Positions 52,067-60,244 of a stretch of 62,562 nt of DNA are shown piece after piece. Location of the stretch: assembly GCA_004124295.1 (NCBI GenBank), contig SCKI01000007.1:61388-123949 (forward strand). The letters are read 5' to 3'. The DNA is from Fidelibacterota bacterium (GTDB taxonomy: Bacteria > Fidelibacterota > Marinisomatia > SCGC-AAA003-L08 > TS1B11). The notes below the pieces were generated by a model that saw only the letters and a program-made list of their open reading frames with translations, was not told the origin of the DNA and ran no database searches. Position 1 is the first letter of the stretch. Each line of letters begins with the position of its first letter. The translations under genes and the position numbers were made by a program.

Positions 52067-53023
52067 GTGGCGTCAAAACGCGGCAGCAGCGCCCCGCCCA
52101 CATCCGCTGAATATGGTCTGCTCCAGGGACCGGAACCGGCCGCAGCCCGGGCCGGCCACCAGCAGCGCTTTTCCAGCGCCGCCATGGCGACCCTATACGA
52201 AATTATCCTGGAGCATGAGGACCGGGAGTACGCCCGTCAGGCCAGCGCCGCCTGCTTCCAGCTGCTGGCCGAAATCGAGACCGACCTGAGCCGTTTCATC
52301 GAGAACAGTGACATCTCCAGAATCGCGGTCCTGAAGGCGGGCGAGAGGCTGGTGCTGGGGGTCCATAGTACCGCTTGTCTGGACCGCGCAATGGCCATGT
52401 TCCGGGCGACCGGCGGCGCGTTCAACATTGCCTACCTGTCGGCAGGCAGCGCCGATTTCGAGGGCGGAGAAGTTTATCATCTGGACCCGCAGACCTCCGT
52501 TTTCGAAAGCCGGGTGGACGGCCTCAAACTGGATTTGGGGGGCATCGGCAAAGGCTATGCCCTCGATTGCATGGCCGAACTGTTGCAGGAGTGGGAGCTG
52601 GACCGGGCCCTGCTGCAGGGCGGGCGGAGCTCCGTGCTGGCCCTGGACGGACCGCAGGGGGAGGGCGGCTGGCCCTTGTCGATCAGCGCTCCGGGGGCAG
52701 GCCGCCAACTGCTGGGCAGGCCGTCACTCCGCAGGCAAGCCATGGCCGCCTCCGGTCTGCAGAAGGGGGCCCATATCCGGCCACCTGCCGGGCGGGGGGA
52801 GGAGCCCATCAGCGCAGTATTGGCAACTTGGGCCATCGGCCACCCGGCGGCAGAGATGGACGCCATGTCCACTGCGGCCATGTTGCTCGACCCGCATCTG
52901 CTGGAAGAGTGCTGTGCCGCCCTGGACTGCACCGTCGCCAGGTTGGAGAGGCCGGCGGTTGAGGGTTCATCGCCCCAGACGCAGTTGGTCAAGTATGGGC
53001 CGGGCCGGGAGCGGTTCGATTGA
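52067..53023 (+). CDS. apbE: ApbE-type FAD:protein FMN transferase
   Basis: 318 residues. ApbE transfers FMN from FAD to a Thr/Ser of target redox proteins. Family features: SSAAMATLYEIIL (in place of the usual AMGT), LSRFIENSDISRIAVL, LDLGGIGKGYALDCMAELL (a near-invariant ApbE motif), and the metal-site region EMDAMSTAAMLL. The region around residue 240 (HIRPPAGRGEE), normally HIIDPRTG, is degenerate. No signal peptide or lipobox is visible, whereas classical bacterial ApbE is a periplasmic lipoprotein, so this form may act in the cytoplasm. No obvious flavinylation target is encoded in the window. Last gene of the long plus-strand run. Confidence 0.87.
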   Translation: MASKRGSSAPPTSAEYGLLQGPEPAAARAGHQQRFSSAAMATLYEIILEHEDREYARQASAACFQLLAEIETDLSRFIENSDISRIAVLKAGERLVLGVHSTACLDRAMAMFRATGGAFNIAYLSAGSADFEGGEVYHLDPQTSVFESRVDGLKLDLGGIGKGYALDCMAELLQEWELDRALLQGGRSSVLALDGPQGEGGWPLSISAPGAGRQLLGRPSLRRQAMAASGLQKGAHIRPPAGRGEEPISAVLATWAIGHPAAEMDAMSTAAMLLDPHLLEECCAALDCTVARLERPAVEGSSPQTQLVKYGPGRERFD

Positions 53024-53029
53024 CGGCCA

Positions 53030-53794
53030 CTAGGAGCTGCGGCCGAGGCGGAAGGTGCGGAACAGAACCCACAATTCGCCGGCGATGCGGCCGGTATTGC
53101 TGAGCATCCGGATGCGGCTGTCGCGGTCGCAGGTCCATTCGATGGGAAACTCGCTGATGCTGTAGCCGGCTTGCCCGGCCCGGAGAATAATCTCCAGATC
53201 GAACAGAAAACCGTCCAGGACGCCGGCCCCGTAGAGTGCCCGGGCGGCCTCCCTAGTGTAAATCTTGAAGCCGCACTGCGTATCGGTGAGGTGTTTCGGG
53301 ACAGGCGCCGCCGCCCGGGCAAGGTACTGGAACGCACCGGAAAGGAGACGGCGCAGGGGACTCTGGGGCAGCACGATGCGGCTGCCGGGGAGGCGCCGGG
53401 AGCCGTGGGCGATCTGAACCAGCCCCTCCCTCAGCAGGTCGCGCCCGATGCCCAGGAATTTCCAGGGCACATTGGCGCCGCTATCGGCAAACATGACGAT
53501 CTCACCCCGGGCCGCCAGCATGCCCCGGCGGACCGCATGCCCCTTGCCGTGGTGCCGATCAGTATCAAGCGTGGTCAAGGTGACCCCTTCCGGCAGGCTG
53601 GCCCCGGCCCGGGAGGCCACTTCCAGGGTGCCATCACTGCTGCCGTCATCGGAGACGATGATCTCCGCGGTCAGGCCGTGACCGTGGCAGTAGCCGGCTA
53701 CCGATTCGATGTCAGCGGCAATTTTGGCGGCCTCGTTAAGGACCGGGATGACGATGCTGATGTCCGGCCGGGCGGAGTGGGGACGGGTGGTCAC
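53030..53794 (-). CDS. GT2 glycosyltransferase, polyprenyl-phosphate glucosyl/mannosyltransferase-like
   Basis: 254-residue cytoplasmic-face glycosyltransferase of family 2. SIVIPVLNEAAKIAADIESV, VSDDGSSDGT and DTQCGFKIYTREAARAL match the dolichyl/undecaprenyl-phosphate sugar transferases (ALG5/DPM1-like), which charge a lipid carrier with glucose or mannose. The usual DxD-type motif reads FADSGANVPW, a variation worth noting. No C-terminal membrane helices follow. The substrate would suit a polyprenyl-phosphate-dependent enzyme such as the Agl23-like protein at 48603. It converges on apbE with only 6 bases between the stop codons. Confidence 0.9.
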   Translation of the reverse strand: MTTRPHSARPDISIVIPVLNEAAKIAADIESVAGYCHGHGLTAEIIVSDDGSSDGTLEVASRAGASLPEGVTLTTLDTDRHHGKGHAVRRGMLAARGEIVMFADSGANVPWKFLGIGRDLLREGLVQIAHGSRRLPGSRIVLPQSPLRRLLSGAFQYLARAAAPVPKHLTDTQCGFKIYTREAARALYGAGVLDGFLFDLEIILRAGQAGYSISEFPIEWTCDRDSRIRMLSNTGRIAGELWVLFRTFRLGRSS

Positions 53795-53840
53795 CGCAGA
53801 GCGAAGCAGCCTGGAGCGTTGAGGCGTGAGGGGCGGTGCG

Positions 53841-53890
53841 GGTTATGGGTTTCAGGTTTCAAGTTCAAGGTTCAATGTCAGTTCAATGTT
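53841..53890. repeat. Short imperfect direct repeats of a TTTCA/GTTCA unit
   Basis: GGGTTTCAGGTTTCAAGTTCA is followed by two exact copies of GTTCAATGT (53870-53878 and 53881-53889). The tract lies in the 162-base gap upstream of the GT2 gene and downstream of the TPR gene; nothing else is recognisable there. Confidence 0.6.
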
Positions 53891-53956
53891 ACCGTCGACG
53901 GACCTGAGGGCCGATCCCGGCGGAGCGCGGCAATGACGGCTGATGATTTCGAATCA

Positions 53957-55675
53957 CTAGAGCCCCATGTTCGCCAAGATGGTTTTAAAACGGGGCGCCG
54001 CACGGAGAAAGTCAAATGTCGGGTCGGTCAGGATCACACGCAAATCCACTTGACGTTCGTGGTAGGCTTTTTCTAACCACTTCAGAGCTTCTTCCTTATC
54101 GTCATTCAGGCTCAGTATAGAAAAATATGACCCACTATGCATCAGCCAAGCTCCGTCTTTCTCCCATACCACTTTCATGCTGTCGAAATAGGCCAACGCT
54201 TCAGTTTTTCGGCCCATGGCATAGTGAGCAGCCATAATGCCCGGACGAAATTCCAGCGTTTGATATTCTTTGAGGGCCTCCGCAACCATCGCATTACGGG
54301 TGTATGCCTGTGCCAATGTCCAGCGCGCACTGTAGTAGGCGGGATCCAGTTCTACGATTCTTTTAAATTGTTTGATGCTCTTGTCGTACTGACGGCTATA
54401 TAGATACACTAACCCGAGACCATAGTCGGCTTGCAGGGAAAGCGGATCGAGATTCTTGGCCCGCTGCGCCTCCATCAGGGCCTCTTCGAGACGGCCCATC
54501 CGGCTCAGGAATAGGCTATACTCAAAGTGGGCGTGCACATGATTGGGACCCAGCTCGATGGCCCGTTTGAAGGCCCGCTCCGCCCCCGCCCAGTCCCATT
54601 CGTACGAATACAGGTAAAGCCCCAGGTAGAGTTGAGTTTCGGGGAGATTGTCATCCAGCTCCAGCGCCTTTTCAATCGCGTTTTTGGCTTTGGTTCTGGC
54701 CTCCAGTCCGGATACAAGGCCCAACCAATCATGCATAAAATACTGGTGACTCATTAATGCATAGGCGCGGGCAAAGTCGGGATCAATGGCGATCGCCCGC
54801 TCCAGATAACCCATCGCTTTCTCAGCGGTGTCGACCGACTCCTTGGTCCGGAAATGCCAACCTCTGAGATATAAATCGTAGGCCTCGGGGTTCACCTGGC
54901 GGGTGGTGGTGAGACGGCCGATTTCATCCGGGGTCAAGGTAGCCTTGATCTGTTCCGCAATGGCCCGGGCCACATCACTGTGCAGATTCAAGATATCGCG
55001 CAGGCCCCGATCATAACTGTTGGACCACAGGTGGCGCTCCGGATTGGTGGCCACCAACTGGACCGTAATGCGCACGATATCTCCATCTCGTAGTACCGAG
55101 CCTTCGATCACCGCATCCACGTTCAGCTCTGCGGCTATTTCCGGAATAGGCTTGGGATTGGCCTTGTAGCTCATGGTGGAGGTGCGGCCAATGACCCGCA
55201 GGGCGCTGATCTTGGACAGTTCAGCGGTAAGCGCCTCGTGCATGCCGTCCACGAAATAGTCCTGCTCCGGGTCGTTCATAAGGTTGGCCAGCGGTAGCAC
55301 GGCGATGGACCGAATTGTCCCAACTGTGCCGACGCCGTCCCGCATCCAGCCCCACATGCCGAAGGCCACGGCCAGAATGGTGACGGCGATCAATGTCCGG
55401 TTACCGGTCCCCGGCTTGCCGGTCGAGCGCCCTTCGGTCCTGACGATCCCTTCCGGCGTAATATCGAAGGCCCAGGCCAGGCCGATGGCGATGGGGAAGC
55501 CAAGGATGATTAACACCACCACCATGCTTTCTGCCCAGTCGGGGATATGCAGAGCGGGGAAGACATTGCTGACGATCTCGGTAAGCACAAAGGCGACGCC
55601 GCCATAAACGGCCGCCACCCGGAAGACCCGCCGCCGGCGGAGCTCCGCAATGAAGGTGGAGAGGCTACTCACCAT
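53957..55675 (-). CDS. FlgO/TolB-like plus TPR membrane protein (copy 1)
   Basis: 572 residues. The cytoplasmic N-terminus (STFIAELRRRRVFRVAAVYG) is followed by three hydrophobic segments (to about residue 115), a FlgO/TolB N-terminal-like domain (RSIAVLPLANLMNDPEQDYF, FVDGMHEALTAELSKISALR), then at least seven TPRs to the C-terminus. Such proteins occur in many bacteria, often with sensor or cyclase domains, and may act as membrane scaffolds or signal receivers; no enzymatic domain is seen here. ATG 55675 is used because the longer frame is a shadow of the upstream copy, whose 3' end it overlaps by 11 bases. The 5' end is almost identical in DNA to copy 2. Confidence 0.85.
   Translation of the reverse strand: MVSSLSTFIAELRRRRVFRVAAVYGGVAFVLTEIVSNVFPALHIPDWAESMVVVLIILGFPIAIGLAWAFDITPEGIVRTEGRSTGKPGTGNRTLIAVTILAVAFGMWGWMRDGVGTVGTIRSIAVLPLANLMNDPEQDYFVDGMHEALTAELSKISALRVIGRTSTMSYKANPKPIPEIAAELNVDAVIEGSVLRDGDIVRITVQLVATNPERHLWSNSYDRGLRDILNLHSDVARAIAEQIKATLTPDEIGRLTTTRQVNPEAYDLYLRGWHFRTKESVDTAEKAMGYLERAIAIDPDFARAYALMSHQYFMHDWLGLVSGLEARTKAKNAIEKALELDDNLPETQLYLGLYLYSYEWDWAGAERAFKRAIELGPNHVHAHFEYSLFLSRMGRLEEALMEAQRAKNLDPLSLQADYGLGLVYLYSRQYDKSIKQFKRIVELDPAYYSARWTLAQAYTRNAMVAEALKEYQTLEFRPGIMAAHYAMGRKTEALAYFDSMKVVWEKDGAWLMHSGSYFSILSLNDDKEEALKWLEKAYHERQVDLRVILTDPTFDFLRAAPRFKTILANMGL
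55383..55657 (-). repeat. Near-identical 275-bp direct repeat, copy A
   Basis: The 5' part of the gene at 53957-55675. It aligns without gaps to 57127-57401, with about five mismatches by eye. It covers the first membrane segments; similarity drops sharply beyond it. Confidence 0.9.
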
Positions 55676-57425
55676 AAATATCCTTGAGCAGGGCCTCAAA
55701 GCGGGGGTGACCGCGCAGGGGATCGTAGGCAGGCTCAACTTTGAGATAAGCTATCCCAAAGTTCCACAGCCGGATGCGCTGTTTTTCGATTGTATAAACA
55801 TGTTCCAATTCATCCATGGCCCGGTCGAGATCGCCCAAGGCGGCGTAAATCATGATGGGGGCATAGGGATCATACTGCGTCATCTCTCCAGGCTCCAGGG
55901 CTTTAATATCTTCAATCAACTGCAGGGCCTGGCCCCGCTGGCCACGGGCCGCATAGATGAGACCCTGCAAATGGGAAGGCACCTGATCCCCGCTGTCGAA
56001 CATCTCAAGGGCCTTTTCGTACCTGCCTAGCCACAGATAAGCCCTACTTGCAGTGGTCTTGAGGACAAGATTATCCGGATCCAAATTTAGGCCCTGGGCT
56101 ATCACTTCCAGGCCCTGATCGTACTTCCGCTGCAAAAAAAGAGCAGTTGCCAAGCTATGGTGAGAGTGCACGGACAGGGGGTCCAGTTGCAGCCCCAGCT
56201 CCATGTACCCTACGGCCTGGTCCACTTGGCCGGTACGGAGCAGGAACCAGCCGTACTCCACATTGGCCAAGCGGCTGTTGGGGGTGATGGTGAGCGCTGT
56301 GCGGAACGCCTGGCCGGCTTCCCGCCATTGGGCTTGAACCGTCCTGACAAAGCCCAGGGCAATGTAAGCCAGGGGCAATTGCGGATCCAGGGAGATGGCT
56401 CGTTCGATGAGTTCCTGCCCCTTGGCTAGCCACTGGTCATGCACAACATTGCCAGCCATGCTCAGCTCCACAGGAGTGGCAAGATTAGAGGCAAAGGCCA
56501 GGTCGGCGTAGGGGGGAGCGTAACTTGGGTCCAGGGCGATGGCCTTTTCAAAAAAAGGAACGGCCGAGTTCCAATCCAGCCGCTCCCACATGATATGGTG
56601 CCCCTGCAGGTAGGCCGTGTAGGCCTCCGGGTCCACCGTCGGCTGAGCCGCCGCCAGGCGCGCCTCTTCGACAGGCGAAAGGACGACCTCAATCTGGCGG
56701 GCAATATCCCTCGCCACTTCGCTTTGCAGGCTCAGAATATCGTCCAGATCACGCTCGTAATCTGACGACCAGAGGTGCTCGTCCGTCAGGCCGTGAATGA
56801 GTTGGACCGTGATGCGGACCCGGTTTCCCGCCTTCAGGACGGAAGCCTCTACCAGTGCATCGACATTGAGCTCACGGGCTATCTGCGGCATCAGTTTATC
56901 GGTTTCCCTGTAGCGCATCGCCGAGGTACGGGAGATCACTTTCAGTGCGCTGATGCGGGCCAGGTTGCTGATGATGGCATCGTGCATACCATCCACGAAA
57001 TAGTCCTGATCGGGGTCGCCCATCAAATTCGACAGGGGCAGTACTGCAATGGACCGGATTTGCCCGGGCGAGCCGGCCTGCCCGCCCCAGCGCCCCCAAA
57101 TACCGAAGGCGACCGCCAGTATGGTTACGGCGATCAATGTCCGGTTACCGGTCCCTGGCTTGCCGGTCGAGCGCCCCTCAGTCCTGACGATCCCTTGCGG
57201 CGTAATATCGAAGGCCCAGGCCAGGCCGATGGCGATGGGGAAGCCGAGGATGATTAACACCACCACCATGCTTTCTGCCCAGTCGGGGATATGCAGAGCG
57301 GGGAAGACATTGCTGACGATCTCGGTAAGCACAAAGGCGACGCCGCCATAAACGGCCGCCACCCGGAAGACCCGCCGCCGGCGGAGCTCCGCAATGAAGG
57401 TCGCGAGTCTTGACTGTTGCGCCAT
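55665..57425 (-). CDS. FlgO/TolB-like plus TPR membrane protein (copy 2)
   Basis: 586 residues with the same plan as copy 1: RRRRVFRVAAVYGG, three hydrophobic segments, a FlgO/TolB-like domain (RSIAVLPLSNLMGDPDQDYF), then TPRs (about 255-560, e.g. AYIALGFVRTVQAQWREAGQAF). The N-terminal 110 residues are nearly identical between the copies; the rest is clearly diverged. The genes are in tandem and overlap, so they are co-transcribed, with this one first. A weak promoter candidate lies upstream on the minus strand (TTGCAA, 18 bases, TACATT near 57450-57475). Function unknown; a paired receptor or scaffold is possible. Confidence 0.85.
   Translation of the reverse strand: MAQQSRLATFIAELRRRRVFRVAAVYGGVAFVLTEIVSNVFPALHIPDWAESMVVVLIILGFPIAIGLAWAFDITPQGIVRTEGRSTGKPGTGNRTLIAVTILAVAFGIWGRWGGQAGSPGQIRSIAVLPLSNLMGDPDQDYFVDGMHDAIISNLARISALKVISRTSAMRYRETDKLMPQIARELNVDALVEASVLKAGNRVRITVQLIHGLTDEHLWSSDYERDLDDILSLQSEVARDIARQIEVVLSPVEEARLAAAQPTVDPEAYTAYLQGHHIMWERLDWNSAVPFFEKAIALDPSYAPPYADLAFASNLATPVELSMAGNVVHDQWLAKGQELIERAISLDPQLPLAYIALGFVRTVQAQWREAGQAFRTALTITPNSRLANVEYGWFLLRTGQVDQAVGYMELGLQLDPLSVHSHHSLATALFLQRKYDQGLEVIAQGLNLDPDNLVLKTTASRAYLWLGRYEKALEMFDSGDQVPSHLQGLIYAARGQRGQALQLIEDIKALEPGEMTQYDPYAPIMIYAALGDLDRAMDELEHVYTIEKQRIRLWNFGIAYLKVEPAYDPLRGHPRFEALLKDIYGE
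57127..57401 (-). repeat. Near-identical 275-bp direct repeat, copy B
   Basis: The 5' part of the gene at 55665-57425. Constant offset of 1744 bases to copy A and only about five differences, while the protein parts encoded further downstream are far less alike. This suggests recent duplication with gene conversion, or strong constraint on the membrane segment. Confidence 0.9.
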
Positions 57426-57733
57426 GGTGGTGGTTGCAGTGGACCGGGTGAATGTAGTGCATAAGGGCCGGTAATTGCAAAAGCCCCTCGTTCGAGGGCC
57501 ATTCAGTGCACACCCGGTCCGCTACCCTGACAGCACCTCCGACCAGCCGCCTCCGGCCCTGCCGGTGGCAATCCCCAGTCCCCCGCTCGATCATCCGGCG
57601 GCTTGTACCTTCGATGCTGTGATCATTGTCTCTAGAGATGTGTTTTCATAATTCTCGGGGGTTAAATTCGGTTCCAATTCGCGTCACCCTGGCATAGCAT
57701 AAGGAGAGCCCTGTCACTTTTGGCAGACCGCGT
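57426..57733. other. Intergenic region upstream of the TPR gene pair
   Basis: About 300 bases without a gene. It holds a small palindrome (CCCTCGTTCGAGGG near 57487) and the weak minus-strand promoter candidate mentioned for copy 2. Open frames across it show no protein features and run into shadows of the TPR gene. Confidence 0.4.
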
Positions 57734-57928
57734 ATGTCAACTTCTGGAGCAATTCGCGAGCCCCGCAGGGTCCCGGTTACCGGCGGCGCCGGTTTCATAG
57801 GCTCGCAACTATGCCATACCCTCGTTGGCCTGGGGCACGAGGCCCCTTGCCTGGACAATTTCTTCGCCGGCCGGAAGCGCCATATCTGCGGCCTGCTACC
57901 GTGGCAACCCGGGCTGGCCGCGCCCTGA
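57734..57928 (+). pseudogene. Fragment of a UDP-glucuronate decarboxylase-like (UXS/SDR) gene
   Basis: A 64-residue frame contains [36 protein letters not shown] and GLL, which match the first 45 residues of the UDP-glucuronate decarboxylase/UDP-xylose synthase group (glycine-rich NAD site, then LDNFFTGRK). The match ends abruptly and the frame stops after 20 unrelated residues; nothing of the catalytic YxxxK region follows. It precedes an intact SDR gene by about 65 bases and is not its N-terminus (different frame and family). Best read as a decayed gene remnant. Confidence 0.6.
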
Positions 57929-57992
57929 TCCCGGGTGGCCCAATCAGGCCGGTTAGCCGGTTCCCTGAACAACGGCAGCATGATCTAGCACA

Positions 57993-59183
57993 ATGCGAAT
58001 CTTGATTCCCGGCATCGACGGCTATCTTGGCTGGGCACTGGCCCAGTACCTGGCCGAGCGCGGACACCAGGTGGGCGGTGTGGATGCAGGCTTCCGCCGC
58101 CAGTGGGTGCAGGAGATGGGCAGCCGCAGCGCCATACCGATTGCGGAGATGCCGGCGCGGTTGGCGGCCTTCGAAGAAAGGTGGGGCCAGCGCTTATTCT
58201 ACCAGCAAGGCGACCTCACCGATTGGGATTTTATCCAGCGCATTTTCAAAGAGTTTCGGCCCGAGGCCATCATTCACCTGGGCCAATGTCCCTCGGCGCC
58301 CTATTCCATGATCGACCGGCAGCATGCCGTATGGGTGCAGACCAACAACATCATGGGCAACCTGAATATGTTGTATGCCATGCATGAGTTGGCCCCGGAG
58401 GCGCACCTGGTCAAGCTGGGCACTATGGGCGAATACGGGACCCCCGCGATGGACATTCCGGAAGGCTTTTTCGAGGTCGAGTTCAGGGGCAAAAAGGATC
58501 GCCTGCCGTTTCCGCGCCAGGCCGGGTCGTGGTACCACCAGAGTAAAGTCCATGACAGCAACAATACGATGCTGGCCTGCAAGATTTGGGGGTTGCGGGT
58601 AACCGACATCATGCAGGGGGTGGTCTACGGTACGCGCGTTGACGGGCTGGAGAGTGACGAGCGGCTGTTCACGCGCCTTGATTTCGACGAGGCGTTCGGC
58701 ACCGCCATAAACCGGTTTGCCTGCCAGGCAGTCATCGCTGCGCCGCTGACCCTCTATGGGAGCGGGCACCAGAAGCGCGGCTTCCTGCCCCTGCGGGACT
58801 CCCTGCAGTGCCTGGCGCTTGCGGTCGAGAATCCCCCCCTGGAGGGCGAGGACAACTACCGGGTATTCAACATGTTCGAAGAAGTCTACAATGTGGTCGA
58901 ACTGGCCGGGAAGGTGGCATCGGCCGCTGCCGGTTTGGGCCTGAATCCGCAGGTGAGGCATATCGAAAACCCGCGCCTGGAGATGGAAGAGCACTACTAC
59001 AGGCCGGACCGCCAGCATCTGCTGGACTTGGGCTACCAGCCCACCCACGACATGGAAGCCGAGCTGCGCCTGATGCTTACCGATCTGCTCCGATACAGCG
59101 GCCGTATCGAGGAGGTCAAGGAAGTCCTGCTGCCGCGAATCCGCTGGGATGGATCGCGTCGGCAATCAACATACCTCGACTAG
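57993..59183 (+). CDS. sqdB: UDP-sulfoquinovose synthase (SQD1/SqdB-type SDR)
   Basis: 396 residues of the extended short-chain dehydrogenase family. SQD1 converts UDP-glucose and sulfite to UDP-sulfoquinovose, the head-group donor of the sulfolipid SQDG and of some surface glycans. Seen here: an NAD-binding start (ILIPGIDGYLGWALAQYL), the SQD1-specific SAPYSMIDRQHAVWVQTNN (about 101-119), catalytic Thr144 and Glu147 in KLGTMGEYGTP, Tyr181 and Lys185 in WYHQSKVHDSNN, then GVVYGTR, FGTAINRFACQAVIAAPLTL, RGFLPLRDSLQCLALA and EEHYYRPDRQHLLDLG. Length and motif spacing match plant and cyanobacterial SQD1. No sulfolipid synthase partner (sqdX/sqdD) is recognisable in the window, so the product could feed a glycan instead. 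Confidence 0.87.
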   Translation: MRILIPGIDGYLGWALAQYLAERGHQVGGVDAGFRRQWVQEMGSRSAIPIAEMPARLAAFEERWGQRLFYQQGDLTDWDFIQRIFKEFRPEAIIHLGQCPSAPYSMIDRQHAVWVQTNNIMGNLNMLYAMHELAPEAHLVKLGTMGEYGTPAMDIPEGFFEVEFRGKKDRLPFPRQAGSWYHQSKVHDSNNTMLACKIWGLRVTDIMQGVVYGTRVDGLESDERLFTRLDFDEAFGTAINRFACQAVIAAPLTLYGSGHQKRGFLPLRDSLQCLALAVENPPLEGEDNYRVFNMFEEVYNVVELAGKVASAAAGLGLNPQVRHIENPRLEMEEHYYRPDRQHLLDLGYQPTHDMEAELRLMLTDLLRYSGRIEEVKEVLLPRIRWDGSRRQSTYLD

Positions 59184-59260
59184 GGCGGACCCTCCCGCCA
59201 CACCGCGACCGGCCCACCCCCTGCCCACCCCACGGCCAGCGGCGCCGGTAACCCCCATCT

Positions 59261-60235
59261 TTATCCCCGGGAACCGTGCGTTCCCTCGAGCTCCTTAAAG
59301 ACCTGGATATTGTAGTACATGGGGTTGTCGAAATCGGAAAAATGATCTTTCTCCCGGGCCAGATCACGCACAATGGTCTCCACACTATGGTCGGGCTTGA
59401 AACTGAGCATGTTCCCGGCTTTTTCAGTCGTCACCTTGTAGTTACGGTAATCTTCAATATGCTTGATGTCCAATGAAACCGCTATCCCAAGCTCTGCCGT
59501 AACAACATCTTTCACAATATCACCCAACTCACCAACCGTGTAATTCCCCGATGATATATTGAAGATACCCGAAATTTCGTAGCTCGCTTCCACCGCCCGG
59601 ATATAGGCACTGGCCGCATCCTGAATGCTCAGGATCGGCCGCCAGATGGCAGGGTTATTTACGGTGATCTTGCCGGTCTGAAGGGCCGTCTTGAACATGG
59701 TGTTGACCACCAGATCCAATCGCATCCGGGGGCTATAGCCACACACCGTCCCCTGGCGAAAGGCGATAACCGAAAAGGTGTCATCCCGCAACTGCATGGC
59801 GGCCTGCTCGCCCTGGAGTTTGGAAATCCCGTATGGCGAGCTGGAGATGGCCGGCGAGGTTTCATTGTAAAGCTCGTTGACCGTATATCCATACACCGAG
59901 CAGGAACCGGCATAGATATAGCGCTTGATGCCGGCCCTTTTGGCCATATAGGCCAGATAGGCTGGGGCCGCCGCATTGGCGATAAAATTCAAGCTTGGCG
60001 AAAATTCAGCCATGGGATCGTTCGACAGACCGGCCAGAAAAATAACCTGGTCGTAATCCTGTAATTCTTCCTCGGTGAGATCAAAAATATCCTTTTGCTT
60101 GATCTTCACCTCAGCGGGCAGATGATTGCCAAACCATAACAGATCAACGACCTCAACCTCGTAGCCCCTGTCAAGCAGTTTGGGAATCAACAGGGAACCG
60201 ATGTATCCGGCCCCCCCCGCGATGCAAATTTTCAT
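59261..60235 (-). CDS. NAD-dependent NDP-sugar epimerase/dehydratase (extended SDR)
   Basis: 324 residues. The NAD motif MKICIAGGAGYIGSLLIPKL, FLAGLSNDP, active-site Tyr/Lys in SPYGISKLQGE, and AFRQGTVCGYSPRMRLDLVVN place it among nucleotide-sugar epimerases/dehydratases. A C-terminal RSIEDYRNYKV-like segment occurs (IKHIEDYRNYKVTTEKAG), as in UDP-glucose 4-epimerase-like proteins of surface-glycan clusters. It lies 9 bases after the RmlC stop, so the two are co-transcribed and probably act on the same deoxy-sugar nucleotide. GC content looks lower than in the genes to its left. Confidence 0.9.
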   Translation of the reverse strand: MKICIAGGAGYIGSLLIPKLLDRGYEVEVVDLLWFGNHLPAEVKIKQKDIFDLTEEELQDYDQVIFLAGLSNDPMAEFSPSLNFIANAAAPAYLAYMAKRAGIKRYIYAGSCSVYGYTVNELYNETSPAISSSPYGISKLQGEQAAMQLRDDTFSVIAFRQGTVCGYSPRMRLDLVVNTMFKTALQTGKITVNNPAIWRPILSIQDAASAYIRAVEASYEISGIFNISSGNYTVGELGDIVKDVVTAELGIAVSLDIKHIEDYRNYKVTTEKAGNMLSFKPDHSVETIVRDLAREKDHFSDFDNPMYYNIQVFKELEGTHGSRG

Positions 60236-60244
60236 GTGCTGCCC

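Noticed and set aside
57480..57510. CCCTCGTTCGAGGG resembling a tRNA T-loop
   Set aside because: It is a small palindrome with no acceptor, D or anticodon arms around it.
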